DNA from: Lunularia cruciata
Lineage: Eukaryota; Streptophyta; Marchantiopsida; Lunulariales; Lunulariaceae
Direction of reading: 5' to 3'
Length of the DNA: 64,000 nucleotides
Assembly (NCBI GenBank): GCA_948567375.1
Contig: OX419762.1
Location: 30,881,465-30,945,464 of the forward strand
The notes beneath the pieces were generated by a model, which was not told the DNA's origin, did not search any database, and saw nothing but the letters and a program-made list of their open reading frames with translations. How positions within the stretch are numbered: the stretch's first letter is position 1; each line of letters starts with the position of its first letter. The translations under genes and the position numbers were made by a program. Shown in pieces: positions 1 through 11,810 of this stretch.

Positions 1-233
1 CTTGCAAGCCAAGTAGGCAGCTTCTAGAAGGAAGTTTCTTGGTTAATTTGACTTGCACTCCAAGAAAGGGATTCAAGGAAGCTTCTTGAGAAGCTTCTCA
101 AGAGTCTTGTATGTTCTCTATAAATACCAAAACCAAAGCTCATGTTATGCATTTTGAGTTTACCCACATTCAAGTGTCCCAATGTGATCTTCCATTCTCC
201 TATTTCTCCCTTTGGTATTAGTCCTTTATATCC
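1..233 (+). mobile_element. LTR remnant of the chromovirus family at 44548-50153
   Basis: This stretch aligns by eye with the distal half of the 409-bp LTR seen at 44548-44956 and 49745-50153. It shares the GAAGCTTC-rich block, a TATAAATA box near 120 and the same end sequence. It is clearly more diverged than those two LTRs are from each other, so it is an older relic. The window edge cuts its left side, so a solo LTR and part of a longer element cannot be told apart. Confidence 0.85.
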
Positions 234-960
234 GCACCGTTATTGAGAGACAAGGATAATATTTATGGAATGAAGCCTCCAAAGGCCCTAGGTGCTACTT
301 TGGAATAATGGGCACCATTGAGTTGGATAACTTCATCTAAGAGTTTGATAGTTGATATGATCTGTAGCAAATACAGAACTCAACTTTGTTCACACCCTTC
401 ATGGCATGGAAAGGTTGTTTTAGCACTTGGAAGGTCCATTGATAGATGATTATCATGAGTTTTGGAGAGTTCACTTGGAAGTGATTGAGGTATGGAGACA
501 ATATTGGTCTCCACACTACATCTCCATCACCTTAAGCTTGATTGTTAGGGATAGATTAGATACCTATGAGTTCTAACTCTTGTAGCATTAGTGGATCTAG
601 TGGAGTTGCACTAGTTGGAGATGGTGTTATTGTACAAGTGGGGGTATCACTACAAGAGGTGGAGCAATATTGGGGTTTAACTCCAGAGTGGAGTTCTTCG
701 AGTGCTTGAGGCAGAACTACTAGGGACTTGTCAATCCGCACTCCAGATTGACAAGCTAAGGAGCTTGCAAGAGTTCCAATGGAAGGCTAGAGAGAGCCTA
801 TGCAAGGCATAAGCTTGCATGAGATGGCTGATCAGTTTCACTCAAGGAGTTACTAAGGCTTAGACAATCCAATTTGGTATGGAATCTTGGACAAGGAGTT
901 GTGTCGTAGAGTACGTGATGTTATGTTGTTACAAGCTATTTCACCTACTTTGGTAGTGAT

Positions 961-1819
961 CTTTAGTTTGGCTGAGCACATTGAGCTCAACATGGTGGAG
1001 GTGAGGTTGATGACATCTTGATTTGGTAAGGAGACCTCATCCACAGCGGTTACTTCTTCTAGAGTGCACCATGCCATGTTGGATTTTGAAGACAAAGTGG
1101 ATAGCCCAAATCCTATGGAGCGAGTGGAGGGCCTAGTATAACTAGACCCTTACCTTCATTTTCAGGTCAACAATAGCCAATGAGTGGTGTTGGATTTGTG
1201 GTAGACCTCACCACAAGAAAGAGTGTTGCCCATTTAGTCTTTAGTTTGGTTGTGGTCTTTAGTTTGGTTGAGCACATTGAGCACAACATGGTGGAGGTGA
1301 GAGTGATGACATCTTGATTTGGTAGGGAGACCTCATCCACAACTATTACTTCTCCTAGAGTGCAACATGCCATGTTGAATTTTGAAGACAAAGTGGATAG
1401 CCCAAATCCTATGGAACAAGTGGAGGGCCTAGTATAGCTAGATCCTTACCTTCATTTTACAGATCAACAGTAGCCAATGAGTGGTGTTGGATTTGTGGTA
1501 GACCTCACCACAAGAAAGAGTGTTGCCTATTTAGTCTTTAGTTTGGTTGTGGTCTTTAGTTTGGCTGAGCACATTGAGCACAACATGGTGGAGGTGAGGG
1601 TGATGACATCTTGATTTGGTAGGGAGACCTCATCCACAACTATTACTTCTCCTAGAGTGCAACATTCCATGTTGGATTTGAAGACAAAGTGGATAGCCCA
1701 AATCCTATGGAGCGAATGGAAGGCCTAGTATAGCTAGACTCTTACCTTCATTTTTAGGTCAACAATAGCCAATGAGTGGTGTTGGATTTGTGGTAGACCT
1801 CACCACAAGAAAGAGTGCA
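961..1819 (+). repeat. Threefold tandem repeat of about 297 bp across the gag zinc-knuckle region
   Basis: Three head-to-tail units start at 961, 1257 and 1554, a period of 296-297 bp; the last unit stops near 1819. Each starts with CTTTAGTTTGG and ends with a segment that reads as a CCHC knuckle (CWICGRPHHKKEC). The second copy of the element (about 62890-63190, minus strand) has one unit only, so the triplication is private to this copy or a sublineage. Confidence 0.9.
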
Positions 1820-3529
1820 CTTAGGGTAGTGGACATGATACCTCTAGTGTATCTCAACCAACACATAGAGACAATGTGACCATTGCTATAGATTTGGTCA
1901 CGCTAGTGACTAATGCTTTGACCTTCACCAAGAGTTACGAGTGGTAGGGCTGCTATGGCAAGTAGTTGAGGAGCTTTAGGTCATGGAGGTTGAGGTGGTA
2001 ATAGAGGATCCACACTTGGTAAGGTTACGATACTTGCCCTTGCTTTTGATACAGCCATAGCTACTCTGATTGAGCAATTGGAGCAAAGATTGGCTTTCAT
2101 GGCCATAGCTTAGAAGAGATCAATTTTGGGTGTTGAGGCTTCCACCTCTTATGTTGGTGATAGAGCCATCTTGGACTTCATGTGTGGAGCAACACATGTA
2201 GATGCATTTGCCATAGTGACTAGGAGTGTAGTATGTGCTCTAAATCCTAGAGGAGCAATAGTGGATTTAGACCCATAGAGAGGAGAAGTTGGTAAGTAGG
2301 TCAAACTCCCCCAATTTCTCACACTATTTGAGGTACTACAAACAATATCCATGACTCTTAGATGTCCTAGTGCAAGTTTAGTAGGTGTTGATGGAGTGCA
2401 TGATAGACTAGATGCTAATTAGCCACCTACTACTACACATATTGAGTCTAGCATGATGTTAGGAGTGCTTAGTTGATTATGCACTTCCTTTTGTTTTCAA
2501 CCATTGACATGTTTACATTGGAAGTTGACCCAACTCCAATGTTTTGGTTGGTTGCCACACTTAATGAGAGTAGGGATGATGTAGTTGTTAGTTCTAGAGT
2601 AGAGGTGGTTGATAGTGGAGCTAACTTGGTTGAGGAGCATGGGATCCACTCAAAAACCAATAGATTATGGCAAGCAACAATAGCAACTAGATTGGAAGAG
2701 TTACCAACCAGACCTACCTTTGACCAAGCTTGGTTCACACCTAGAGTTGTCCTAATGGATAATTAGACAAGGATTTTCCATTTAGTAGAACCTCTATGGA
2801 AGGTCTATATACCATAGAGTGTCTTATTAGACTCTAGTGCACATCTCTTTCTGTATGGAAGGGCTACAATTGTCAATATGGAGCTACGGTAGACCAATGT
2901 GGAGAAGTATATATTTCATATCTAGACATCTCTAAGGGGTGGTTCTACATAATACATCACATGTAGAGAGCTCAAATTCAGCTTGGTCATCTGATTGATA
3001 GCTCTATGGTGAGAGTTAATGCTACTGCAATAGTAGCAAAGTCATATGATGTGTTAGTTGGTAGAGTAGTGTTACACCCATGGGTTTTAGTATTGACTAT
3101 TGGGAGGACATAACCTCCTATAGACCAGGTTGTCAGTCAAGTGAGGGATGGATATGTCACCTACCTATATGCTTTAGTAGTGGCAGTCTTGGCTCACTAT
3201 AGTCAAGGATCATGGCTTCAATTTCAACTTTTAGTGGTTCTTTATTTGGCCTAGTGACTTATTGGAGTGGAACATCCATGTAGAGGATACTCTAGTACTG
3301 GATGAGATCACTCAGATTTGGAGTACAAGTAGGATTGTTATATCCACCTTGGATGTTCCATTGTGGAGTTTTAAGGAGGCATTGCAATAGCATGTGGATC
3401 AATTGGTGTAACGGGCTTGGAGTGGACCTTTGTACCACTAGGAGACCAATGTGAGGATGAGCCTCTAGAGTCTATTACCTTGTTACTTTTGTATTTCACA
3501 CTCATTGTTTGGCAGTATCCAATAGAGAG

Positions 3530-3987
3530 AGTATGTTTAATGGAGTTGTTTGGTGAGATTAGCATTGGACTAACTATGGTATTAAAGGTAGGTATATGAG
3601 TATAGAGGTACTTGTATATGGAGAGAGATGAGATTGATAAGCAAGTCTCTCTACATCATGTGGCACACTTGACCTATTTGTATTTTGAATTATTACCAAT
3701 ATTAGCAGTCAAGGGTTACAAAAAAACTCTACCAATAAACATTTCCTTGTTGGGAGTTTAGTATTTAGAGAGACATGGTCCTATTCATTTGGTGATTTTT
3801 GGATTGCCATATCAAGGAAATATTGTGCTAGCCAAGGTTAAGGTCTCCAAGATCCATATTCTAGTGTATTTTAGGAGATGTTACATATACTACAACATCT
3901 TTAGGTTCATCAATCCATTTCTCCAACCTACATTTTGGAGAATTTTCCTTTGATGGGTGATTCTTGTACCCAAGTGGTGGTGTATAC
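3530..3987 (+). mobile_element. DNMT-like region of copy 1, N-terminal part
   Basis: This segment corresponds to the N-terminal half of the C5-cytosine methyltransferase-like domain seen in copy 2 (60770-61185). One readable stretch, IHLVIFGLPYQG near 3780-3815, corresponds to the motif IV region (GWPCQG) of copy 2. C5 methyltransferases move a methyl group from S-adenosylmethionine to cytosine. Here the region is a fossil and an activity cannot be assumed. It ends at the insertion of the Tat-like element. Confidence 0.7.
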
Positions 3988-4680
3988 TGTGAGCCGGCCT
4001 GTCTCTTACTCAGGATGAACCTCTGATGGCTATTATGGTAGCGCACCATGGACTAAGAAGGCAAGGAACCCCAACTCCATCATACTCCTCCAAGGCTAAC
4101 ACTCCAAGACTCAAGACATTGCTCACTAGAGAACTCAATGAGAGAGAGATAGTTGCAAATGAAAGGATGATGAGTACCTCCTCACCCCTTGTTTATATAC
4201 TTGTGAAATAGTTACGTACCAAAGTTACTAATTACCGTAGTAACTCAAGTTACTACACTAAAAGTCAAGTAAAGTCAAAAAGTAGAAAGGAATATCCATT
4301 CACATGGGCATATTCCCCTAAGCATGTGATCTTATCTTGACCCAACCACTAAGTCAAGGATTCCTTCACATGGGCTATCCTTGGACTAAAGAAGAATCCA
4401 AAACAAAAAGGCTTGCGGGTCCCAAGAGTTCTCAACTCTTTCCTCAAAACCAAACACCTAGGAATAATACCAAGTCAACACACTAAAATCCAAAATAGTG
4501 GTGCTCATCTTTTCTACTTCTTCTAAAGTAAGGTCCCCTCTATCTTAGCTATGACTAACTTTAGCTAACCATGACTAATATAGAACCATCCTTTATCTCT
4601 ATATAAATAATATCTCTTAAGTACTTGTAATACCAAGCTAAATATCACAATACCACACACATGCACAAATGGGTGTTACA
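3988..4680 (-). repeat. 3' LTR of the Tat-like element
   Basis: This 693-bp direct repeat of 11119-11810 has TG...CA termini in the element's orientation (TGTAACACCC to GGCTCACA). Just inside it, at about 4681-4700, is a purine-rich tract on the minus strand (GTCCGGGGGTAAA), the expected polypurine tract for plus-strand priming. Confidence 0.92.
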
Positions 4681-4829
4681 TTTACCCCCGGACTAAGTTT
4701 TCACTTTGTCCTCAAAGTGAAGGCCTCTCTACCTTCTATGGTACATCTTCAACTTATCATGGTTAATCCTATCAAAGTGTCTTCCTCCCAACTCCTTGAG
4801 ATCATAGGTGTAATTGCCCCACACCTTCT

Positions 4830-5838
4830 TTACTTACCTCCAAAGTACTTAGGCAAAAACTTCTTTTGCACTCTCTTGAATCGAATAGAATCAAACAACA
4901 TTACCCAATCACCTTCTTTGAAAGGCTCCACCTTCTTCTTGCCTTGCCTCTTGTCATAGCTCTCCTTTTGTTTCCTTTGGGCTTGCTCCACTCGAACCAT
5001 AGCAACTGCTCTTGCCTCTTCCAACTCCATGAGTTGATCCTTCCTTGACTTCTCTGCATCACCTCCTTGTGCTTTCTTCAATCTCCTATGAATGCTTTGG
5101 AAGGTAGGAAGATCAAAGTAGATAAGTAAGGTAGACTCAATACCATACACCAATTGAAATGGAGAATGTCCGACGGAAGTCTTCATGGTTGTCCTATATT
5201 CCCACAAAACTGCATGAATCCTCTTGTCCCAATGATGTTTAGCCCCCTCCATTTTTGCATCTTTGGCCAACATCATGCACAAGGTCTGATTGGTTCTCTC
5301 TGCCAAGCCATTGGGATTTGGCTTATAGGATGTAGTTACTCTATGTGTGATAGAGAAATGTCATAGCATGGCTGTAGTAATGCTTCCTGTAAACTCTACT
5401 CCTCTATCAAAAACCAACACCAAAGGGCATCCAAACCTAGTGATAATGCGTTCATAAAGAAATCTACTCACTTCATCTTCATTCTTGTCCCTCAATGGTC
5501 TAGCCTCAACCCACTTGGTAAGGTAATTAGTAACTACCACAATGTACCAATTGTTCCTTGGGGTTCTATTGAGAGGACCTACAAAATCAATTCCCCACTT
5601 CTCAAAAGGTCCTAGCAATAGAATTGATCTAAGTGGTGGAGTGGATGGTAGACTTTCTAGCAAAAGCTTGACAAACATGACAAGTTTTGCAATAATCAAG
5701 ACAATCCTTGAAAATCCCTCTCCAATGGTAACCTGCATCTAGAATCTTGAAAGCATTCACCTTTCCTGCAAAGTGTCCTCCACATACTAAACCTTCATGA
5801 AACTCCTTTTTGAGTAGGATAGACTCTTCCTTACCCAC
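4830..5838 (-). mobile_element. Integrase region of the Tat-like element
   Basis: Three minus-strand reading segments cover the integrase. An HHCC-type zinc-binding part ends in CKTCHVCQ (about 5660-5838). The core has GIDFVGP and a VFDRG stretch (about 5361-5650). A C-terminal part holds AERTNQT and a tail rich in lysine and arginine (4830-5306). Integrase inserts the reverse-transcribed DNA into the host genome. I see no chromodomain after it. The region is described as a fossil part only. Confidence 0.88.
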
Positions 5839-5844
5839 TGCTCT

Positions 5845-8592
5845 TCAAAGTAGACCATCCGCTCCTTGGTGAAAAAGAATATCCTCCACCATTGTGTAAG
5901 GTCTAGATCTTGCTGCAAGGGCCTTCCTCTCCCTAGCATGCATCCCTTCTAGATAGTTACCTCTTGTCACAAAATCCACAATCTCCTTGTACTCCATTGG
6001 AACCTCTTGAGTGATTGAGATTGTCATGAGCTCCTCATCCGGGAAGGAATCATCCATTGGCTCATCTCCATCATGATCATAGGCTCTAGATAACAAATCA
6101 ACATTTGCATGTTTCTTTCCTGGCCTATCCTCAATGGTGTAGTCATACTCAGACAAGAGTATCATCCACCTTGCTAGTCTCCCTTCAACATTAGGCTTGT
6201 TGAAGATGTACTTCAAAGCCTTGTGATCCGTGACAATGGTGGCTTTCCCTCCAATCAAGTAGTGTCTAAACTTCTTGAGACCAAAGATCATTGCCAACCC
6301 TTCTCTCTCCGTGACAGAGTAGTTCTTCTCTGCTGAAACCATCTGCCTACTAGCATAAGCTATTGGATGATCATCCCCATCTTGGTCTAATTGACTAAGA
6401 GTGCATCCTATAGCTACATTAGAAGCATTAGTGTAGAGGATGAAAGGCTTACTCCAATCAGGTTTAGCAAGAATTGGAGCTACAACAAGGGATTGCTTGA
6501 GCTCCTCAAAAGCTTTGAGAGCCTCCTTGTCTTCCAAAATCACCATGTAATCTACACCCTTCTTCATGTAGATGGTCAATGCATAAGCCTTGTTGGAAAA
6601 TGAAAAGATGAACCTCCTATAGTACCCAACCATCCCCAAGAATTGGCGTAACTTTGTCAAGCTTGAAGGGAATGGAAGGTCTGAGATTTTCCTCACCTTC
6701 TTAGGATCAACTGCTATTCCATCCTTGGAGATGATGTGCCCCAAAAGTAGACCTTCTTCACATCCAAAAATGCACTTCTCTGGGTTGAGTGATGCATTTG
6801 CCTCATCCAAGCATTGCAAGACTTTGATTAGGTGCTCAAAGTGCTCCTCCTTGCTCCTATAGACACAAAAGTCATCAATGAAGTCTCTCACAAATTTCCC
6901 AATGAAAGGTTCAAATACCTTGTTCATGAACCGTTGGAATGTGGCTGGAGTATTGCAAAGCCCAAAAGGCATGACCTTGAAAGCGTAAGTTCTCCAAGGT
7001 GTGGTGAATGTGGTGAGTTGTTGATGCTCTGGTGCAATCTTGATTTGGTTATATCCACTATAACCATCTCCAAAACTGTACCTCTCATGACCTGCAACCT
7101 CCTCCAAGATCTCATCAATGAATGGCAATGGGTAGTAGTCCTTCTTGGTAATAGCATTGAGCTTCTTGTAATCCACACATACCCAAAGCTTGCCATTCTT
7201 TTTCTTCACAATGATAATTGGAGACACCCATTCTGAATTCTCCACCTCAAAGATAAATCCAGCCTCCTTGAGCTTATCAATCTCCTCCTTCACAACCAAA
7301 GATATTGGTGGGCTAATGCGACATTGCTTTTGGCGGATTGGTCTTGCATGTGACTCCACCTCTATCTTGTGCTCCTCCAAGGTGACTTCTTTCAAATCCT
7401 TGTAACTAAAATCAAACACATGGATGAACTTGCGGAAAATCTCTTCAAATCTCACCTTCTCCTCCTTGGTAACATTTGGGCCATACTTGAGGGTAGCTAA
7501 CCTTCTCTCTACCTCCTCAAGTGTCAATGGTGATTTGTCTGGGTCCTTCAAAACCTCTGGCTTAGGTGCAAAATCCATAGCACACAAGGGATACACATCT
7601 GAATCAGATTCAGATTCATCCTCCTCCGTGGAAGTCTCCTCCTCCATGCTTGTGTCCACACCTAAAGCTCCTTCTTCAGAATCTGATTCCCAATAATCAG
7701 AAGATGGTGTATCTGAATGTGAAGTGTTGGTGGTGTTAGTCACAGGAACTGTGACTCTATGGTTTGATGGCCCAATCCTCAAGTACCCTTTGTGCCATCG
7801 ATCAGTTGTGCATGCTGCTCTCAACCATGGCCTCCCAAGAAGTAAGTCATAGCTTGAATCCTTCAAGACTTGGAAAGTCATGAGATTTTGAACTCCCATA
7901 ACTGAAACTACCACTTTATCCATCACCCCTACTGGTTGAACTTGTTGCTTGTTTGCCATGCTCACCACAAATGTTGAAGGTCTTGAGGGTATCATACCCA
8001 ACTTCTTCATCAACCTTTCTGACATGGCATTCACTGCTGATCCTCCATCAACCAATGCATCCTTGATGTTGTGACCATTCACTCTCACATCAATCTTGGA
8101 GGCATATTCACAAGCCTCCCATGGTGCTGGCTTGGCATCCACCACCCCCATTGATATTGGAACTTTTGCCTTCTTCTTCTTCTTGCTCCTTGTAAAACTC
8201 AAACCACCTCTAAGCTCCTTTCTCAAGGTAGGGTTCAAAGCAATCAATTGGCCCATTGTGATGTTAGCCTTGTGACTACCAACATCCTCCAACACATTGT
8301 AGTTCCATTGTTGCTTTGAGATCAAGAAGTCCTCCATCTCCAACTTCTTCCTTGGAGTCTTTGTTGTTGATGGTGTTGAGATTTGAGTGCTCCTAGTAGA
8401 CATAGTAGTATCTTTGCTTGAAGTAAATCCTTGAGAAGAGTGAACATCCTTTGCAAAACGAGCTCTCTTCTTCTCTTGTGCCAAAAGCTCCAAATTAAGA
8501 CCCTTGGAGTTTGAGCACTCTCCCTTCTCGTACTTGCTCTCAACCACATCTATGGATGCTATCCCCTTACCTTTGTTGGGATTAGGAGCCAC
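5845..8592 (-). mobile_element. Protease-RT-RNase H ORF of the Tat-like element
   Basis: This long open segment of 915 codons on the minus strand carries, in order, a retropepsin-like protease (DGGSAVNAM), reverse transcriptase (SEWVSPIIIVKKKNG, YYPLPFIDEIL, MPFGLCNTPATFQ, FIDDF) and RNase H (LYTNAS, TDHKAL). An acidic linker rich in D, E and S separates protease and RT. Its order matches Ty3/gypsy pol. Its openness agrees with the low LTR divergence. Confidence 0.93.
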
Positions 8593-8754
8593 TTGGGTTT
8601 CACTACCTCCCTCTTTCCCTCTATTGGCTCCCTCATAATCCCTTCCTCCATGGTAAGTGGAATTTGGGCAATTCCTTTGGATATGGCCTCTTCCTCCACA
8701 ACCAAAACAATTTCTATCATTGAAATTGTTTGCTGGTTGGCCTCCTCTATATGG

Positions 8755-9552
8755 CTAGTTTCCATAACTCCTAGGCCCTCTCCCTACATTCTGATCCACC
8801 TCTCTCTTCTCCCATAGTTGCACCACATTGATCTTGAGATCCGCAAGTTGTTTTGTGATGGTTTGGAGTGGATCTTTTGGTGGAGGTGCAAGAACTGGAG
8901 CAACTACTACTTGTGATGCAACCCTTGTCACCAAAGTATCAGAAGTTCCACCATACTTGTAGCCTTGAGGAGGATGCACAACCTCCTTCACCACCAAATC
9001 ACTCTCATCCCCTTCCAAACTCTCCTCCATACGAATTGCGATCTTGATAGCTTCAACCTTGGAAGAAGGTTTCTCATATCTCACCTTGCTTCTAATTTTT
9101 GGTCTCAACCCTCCCACAAAATTCTTGGTGAGCATGGCCCCTATGCCAATCATTGTAGTCTCCACATCATCCCCACCCTTCCTCAACACTATGCAAAATT
9201 TGGACTCTAACTTTTCTACTCTTTCCACATAGACTCTCACTTTCTCTCCATCTCCTTGCTTGAGAAATGTAACCTCACTCATCAATCTCTCATAACTCTC
9301 ATCAAGAAGAAAGTTCTCAATGAGTGCTGAAGTCAAAGTCTCCCAAGACTCCTCTTCCCCATCTCTCCTCTCTCTCTTTTGGTATTCTGACTCATACCAT
9401 GTAAGTGATGCATCCTCAAAGAAATCTGGTAATAATGAGGCCCACTCATTCTTCCTCCTCTCATTGTTTCCTATGAAAGCTCTCTTGAAGTCTCTCACAA
9501 AGGCCTCCACATCTTCTCCATCCTTGCCAAAGAAAACCGGAAGTTTCCCCAT
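8755..9552 (-). mobile_element. Gag of the Tat-like element
   Basis: This 265-codon minus-strand ORF starts MGKLPVFFGKDGEDVEAF and continues through the typical retrotransposon gag fold (ASLTWYESE, then the YVERVEKLESKF helices). A CCHC zinc knuckle (CFGCGGRGHIQRNC) follows in the adjoining segment near 8650-8720. Gag forms the virus-like particle and binds the RNA. Confidence 0.88.
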
Positions 9553-9785
9553 CTTAACCTCTCACTATCTTTCTTTCTCTCAATTTATTTTTCTCTTTTC
9601 TTTTCTCTCACTCTATTACTAATAAAGTATATACATGACTAACACCATCTGAGTATAATCCACTCTAGGGAACACAAAAGGTTCAGGTTGCTCCAAGATT
9701 TCTATAGCAACATCAAATCCTAGAGTGCATATTAATCTAACTCTCATGGATAGTTTATCCATAAGTTGAAAGATTATCTCCATCA

Positions 9786-10259
9786 CTAATCTTGAGAACT
9801 AGCTGATGAAGGTGGTAGTATTTCTGTAGCTGTACTAAGGCTCTCTCCAAGATCCTTCACCAAAGTTTCCAAAAGTGCTTTTACTCCGTTACACTCATGT
9901 CCTCTTGGAAGTCCTTCAACTCCACAAACCTCACACAACTCCTTGGTCTTAGATCTTCTTCCTCCCAATCTTGGTGAAGAAGGTCCAACATGTAAACCCA
10001 AGTCCAGTAAGCCTCTCCTTTCTCTCAATCTCTTGCTCTCAAAGGTCAATGGACATGAACTTGCCTTATGTCCCTTCTCTCCACACAAAAAGCACTTAGA
10101 CTCACTCTTTCCTCCAAGTGGTGTAGGTTTTTGGATCCTCTCAACACTCTCTTCAAATTCTATTGTAAACTCTCTTTTCCTCAAATCCACCCCAACAATC
10201 ACCTCAAACCCTTGGGGAACCTTGCATAATCTCAATTTCCACTCTTGATGACCCTCCAT
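9786..10259 (-). mobile_element. Extra ORF with a zinc knuckle between 5' LTR and gag
   Basis: This 157-codon minus-strand ORF lies upstream of gag in the element's orientation. It contains a CCHC knuckle (CFLCGEKGHKASSC, C-x2-C-x4-H-x4-C) and a second Cys/His cluster (CEVCGVEGLPRGHEC). It ends in a serine-rich tail. Ogre/Tat elements are known to carry an additional ORF ahead of gag, but I do not recognise this protein. A nucleic-acid-binding role is an inference from the knuckle alone. Confidence 0.6.
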
Positions 10260-11118
10260 GTTCCCAAGATGAATCTAAACACTCAAACATGATTTTTGTT
10301 GATCTCAAACTCCTCATGCATGAGATCTCCACTCTGCAGAATTGACCCTTCCTCACAATGTCACTCAAATCTCCCAACCAGTATTTTAGAGTCCTCTAAA
10401 ATTTGGCACACTTGATCACAAATCTAGAGCGTCCCTCCTTGCAAAATTTCAGATCTTTTCATTGAGCCATTTGGCCTAGACACCTTTCTATTCAGCACCC
10501 ATATTTCAGATTTGGTCTAAAAACCACCCCCTTTACTTCAAAAACTCATTACTCCCTGTGCAAGAACGATCTCTCTCTAATTTTTGTGGCAGCAGGTAGA
10601 ATACAATGCACTGAATTTTCTTGGAAATTTTCAGGACAACTCTTTGAAAATTGAAGAAAATGTAAACTCTGTACAATTTTCCAGAGAGCATGCAATTGCG
10701 GGAGCACTTTATCCTATCAACTTTCAAAAATTCTAGCCCAGTGCGCATAGTAGCTCTCACAATAATTTCAAGTGTGCTAACTGAAAAATAACCCAAGGTA
10801 TCATGTGTAGAAATTTCAAGTCCAGATCTCAAACTTGGGATTTTGCCCAAAATCACCTTGATCCCAAAAATCTGCAATCCACCTCACACAATCTCTCCAA
10901 TTCCTCTCATGTGTACAAGATATACAAAATCACCACAAAGACATCATAATGAACTACAGGGTATACAAATGGATCTTGGTTCTCTAACATAAGTTCAGCT
11001 CTCTCCTCTCCTAATGTTCTCTCCAAGTGAGCTCTCATAGCCTCCTTCTGCCTAATGTAGAATTGAACGCGGAACATTATCTTACCTTCTAGAGAGGTCC
11101 CGGCAACGAAACCAAAAA
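10260..11118 (-). other. Untranslated leader and primer-binding region of the Tat-like element
   Basis: No convincing ORF lies here. Directly inside the 5' LTR, at 11099-11117 on the minus strand, the sequence TGGTTTCGTTGCCGGGACC begins with TGG. It resembles the tRNA-Asp-type primer-binding site common in Tat/Athila elements, with several differences in the first bases. The primer tRNA is therefore uncertain. Confidence 0.5.
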
Positions 11119-11810
11119 TGTGAGCCGGCATGTCTCTCACTCAGGATAAACCTCTGATGGCTATTATGGTAGCGCACCATGGACTAAGAAGGCAAGGAAC
11201 CCCAACTCCATCATACTCCTCCAAGGCTAACACTCCAAGACTCAAGACATTGCTCACTAGAGAACTCAATGAGAGAGAGATAGTTGCAAATGAAAGGATG
11301 ATGAGTACCTCCTCACCCCTTGTTTATATACTTGTGAAATAGTTACGTACCAAAGTTACTAATTATCATAGTAACTCAAGTTACTAGACTAAAAGTCAAG
11401 TAAAGTCAAAAAGTAGAAAGGAATATCCATGCACATGGGCATATTCCCCTAAGCATGTGGTCTTATCTTGACCCAACTACTAAGTCAAGGATTCCTTCAC
11501 ATGGGCTATCCTTGGACTAAAGAAGAATCCAAAACAAAAAGGCTTGTGGGCCCAAGAGTTTTCAACTCTTTCCTCAAAGCCAAACACCTAGGAATAATAC
11601 CAAGTCAACACACTAAAATCCAAAATAGTGGTGCTCATCTTTTCTACTTCCTCTAAAGTAAGGTCCCTTCTATCTTAGCTATGACTAACTTTAGCTAACC
11701 ATGACTAATATAGAACCATCCTTTATCTCTATATAAATAATATCTCTTAAGTACTTGTAATACCAAGCTAAATATCACAATACCACACACATGCACAAAT
11801 GGGTATTACA
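11119..11810 (-). repeat. 5' LTR of the Tat-like element
   Basis: This 692-bp repeat differs from 3988-4680 at about 16 positions, including one single-base length difference. In the element's orientation it is the promoter LTR. A TATATAAA-like stretch is present near 11728-11740 (ATATAAATAATA on the plus strand), but I would not assign the promoter from it. Confidence 0.9.

Larger units (their letters stand above)
234..3987 (+). mobile_element. Ty3/gypsy DNMT-PHD element, copy 1, 5' half (gag, protease, start of DNMT)
   Basis: This is the left part of an old, heavily broken Ty3/gypsy element. A gag-like region runs to about 1820 and contains CCHC zinc knuckles of the form C-x2-C-x4-H-x4-C. 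A retropepsin-like site (LLDS) lies near 2820. The stretch 2900-3530 has no domain I recognise but is conserved in the second copy. From about 3530 a C5-cytosine methyltransferase-like region begins; it is interrupted at 3988 by another retroelement and resumes at 11811. Many breaks are present (well over twenty across the whole copy). The identification rests on collinearity with the second copy at 55281-63270. Confidence 0.8.
3988..11810 (-). mobile_element. Tat/Athila-like Ty3/gypsy retrotransposon with both LTRs
   Basis: This 7.8-kb element lies on the minus strand between two direct LTRs (3988-4680 and 11119-11810). From its 5' end it holds an extra zinc-knuckle ORF (9786-10259), gag (8755-9552), a CCHC knuckle near 8650-8720, a long protease-RT-RNase H ORF (5845-8592) and integrase (about 4830-5838). 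The RT wording (SEWVSP, then FIDDF at the active site) fits the Tat/Athila branch, and no chromodomain is seen. The LTRs differ at about 16 places in 692 bp (about 2.3%), so the insertion is fairly young. It is broken in a handful of places. It interrupts the older DNMT-PHD element. I could not define a clean target-site duplication. Confidence 0.92.

Noticed and set aside
3983-3987. Target-site duplication for the Tat-like element (TATAC against GTACA)
   Set aside because: The two 5-mers do not match convincingly whichever way the LTR ends are set, so I do not claim one.
6391-7696. Plus-strand ORFs of 70-134 codons across the pol region of the Tat-like element
   Set aside because: They are antisense shadows of the long minus-strand pol ORF and have no domain content.
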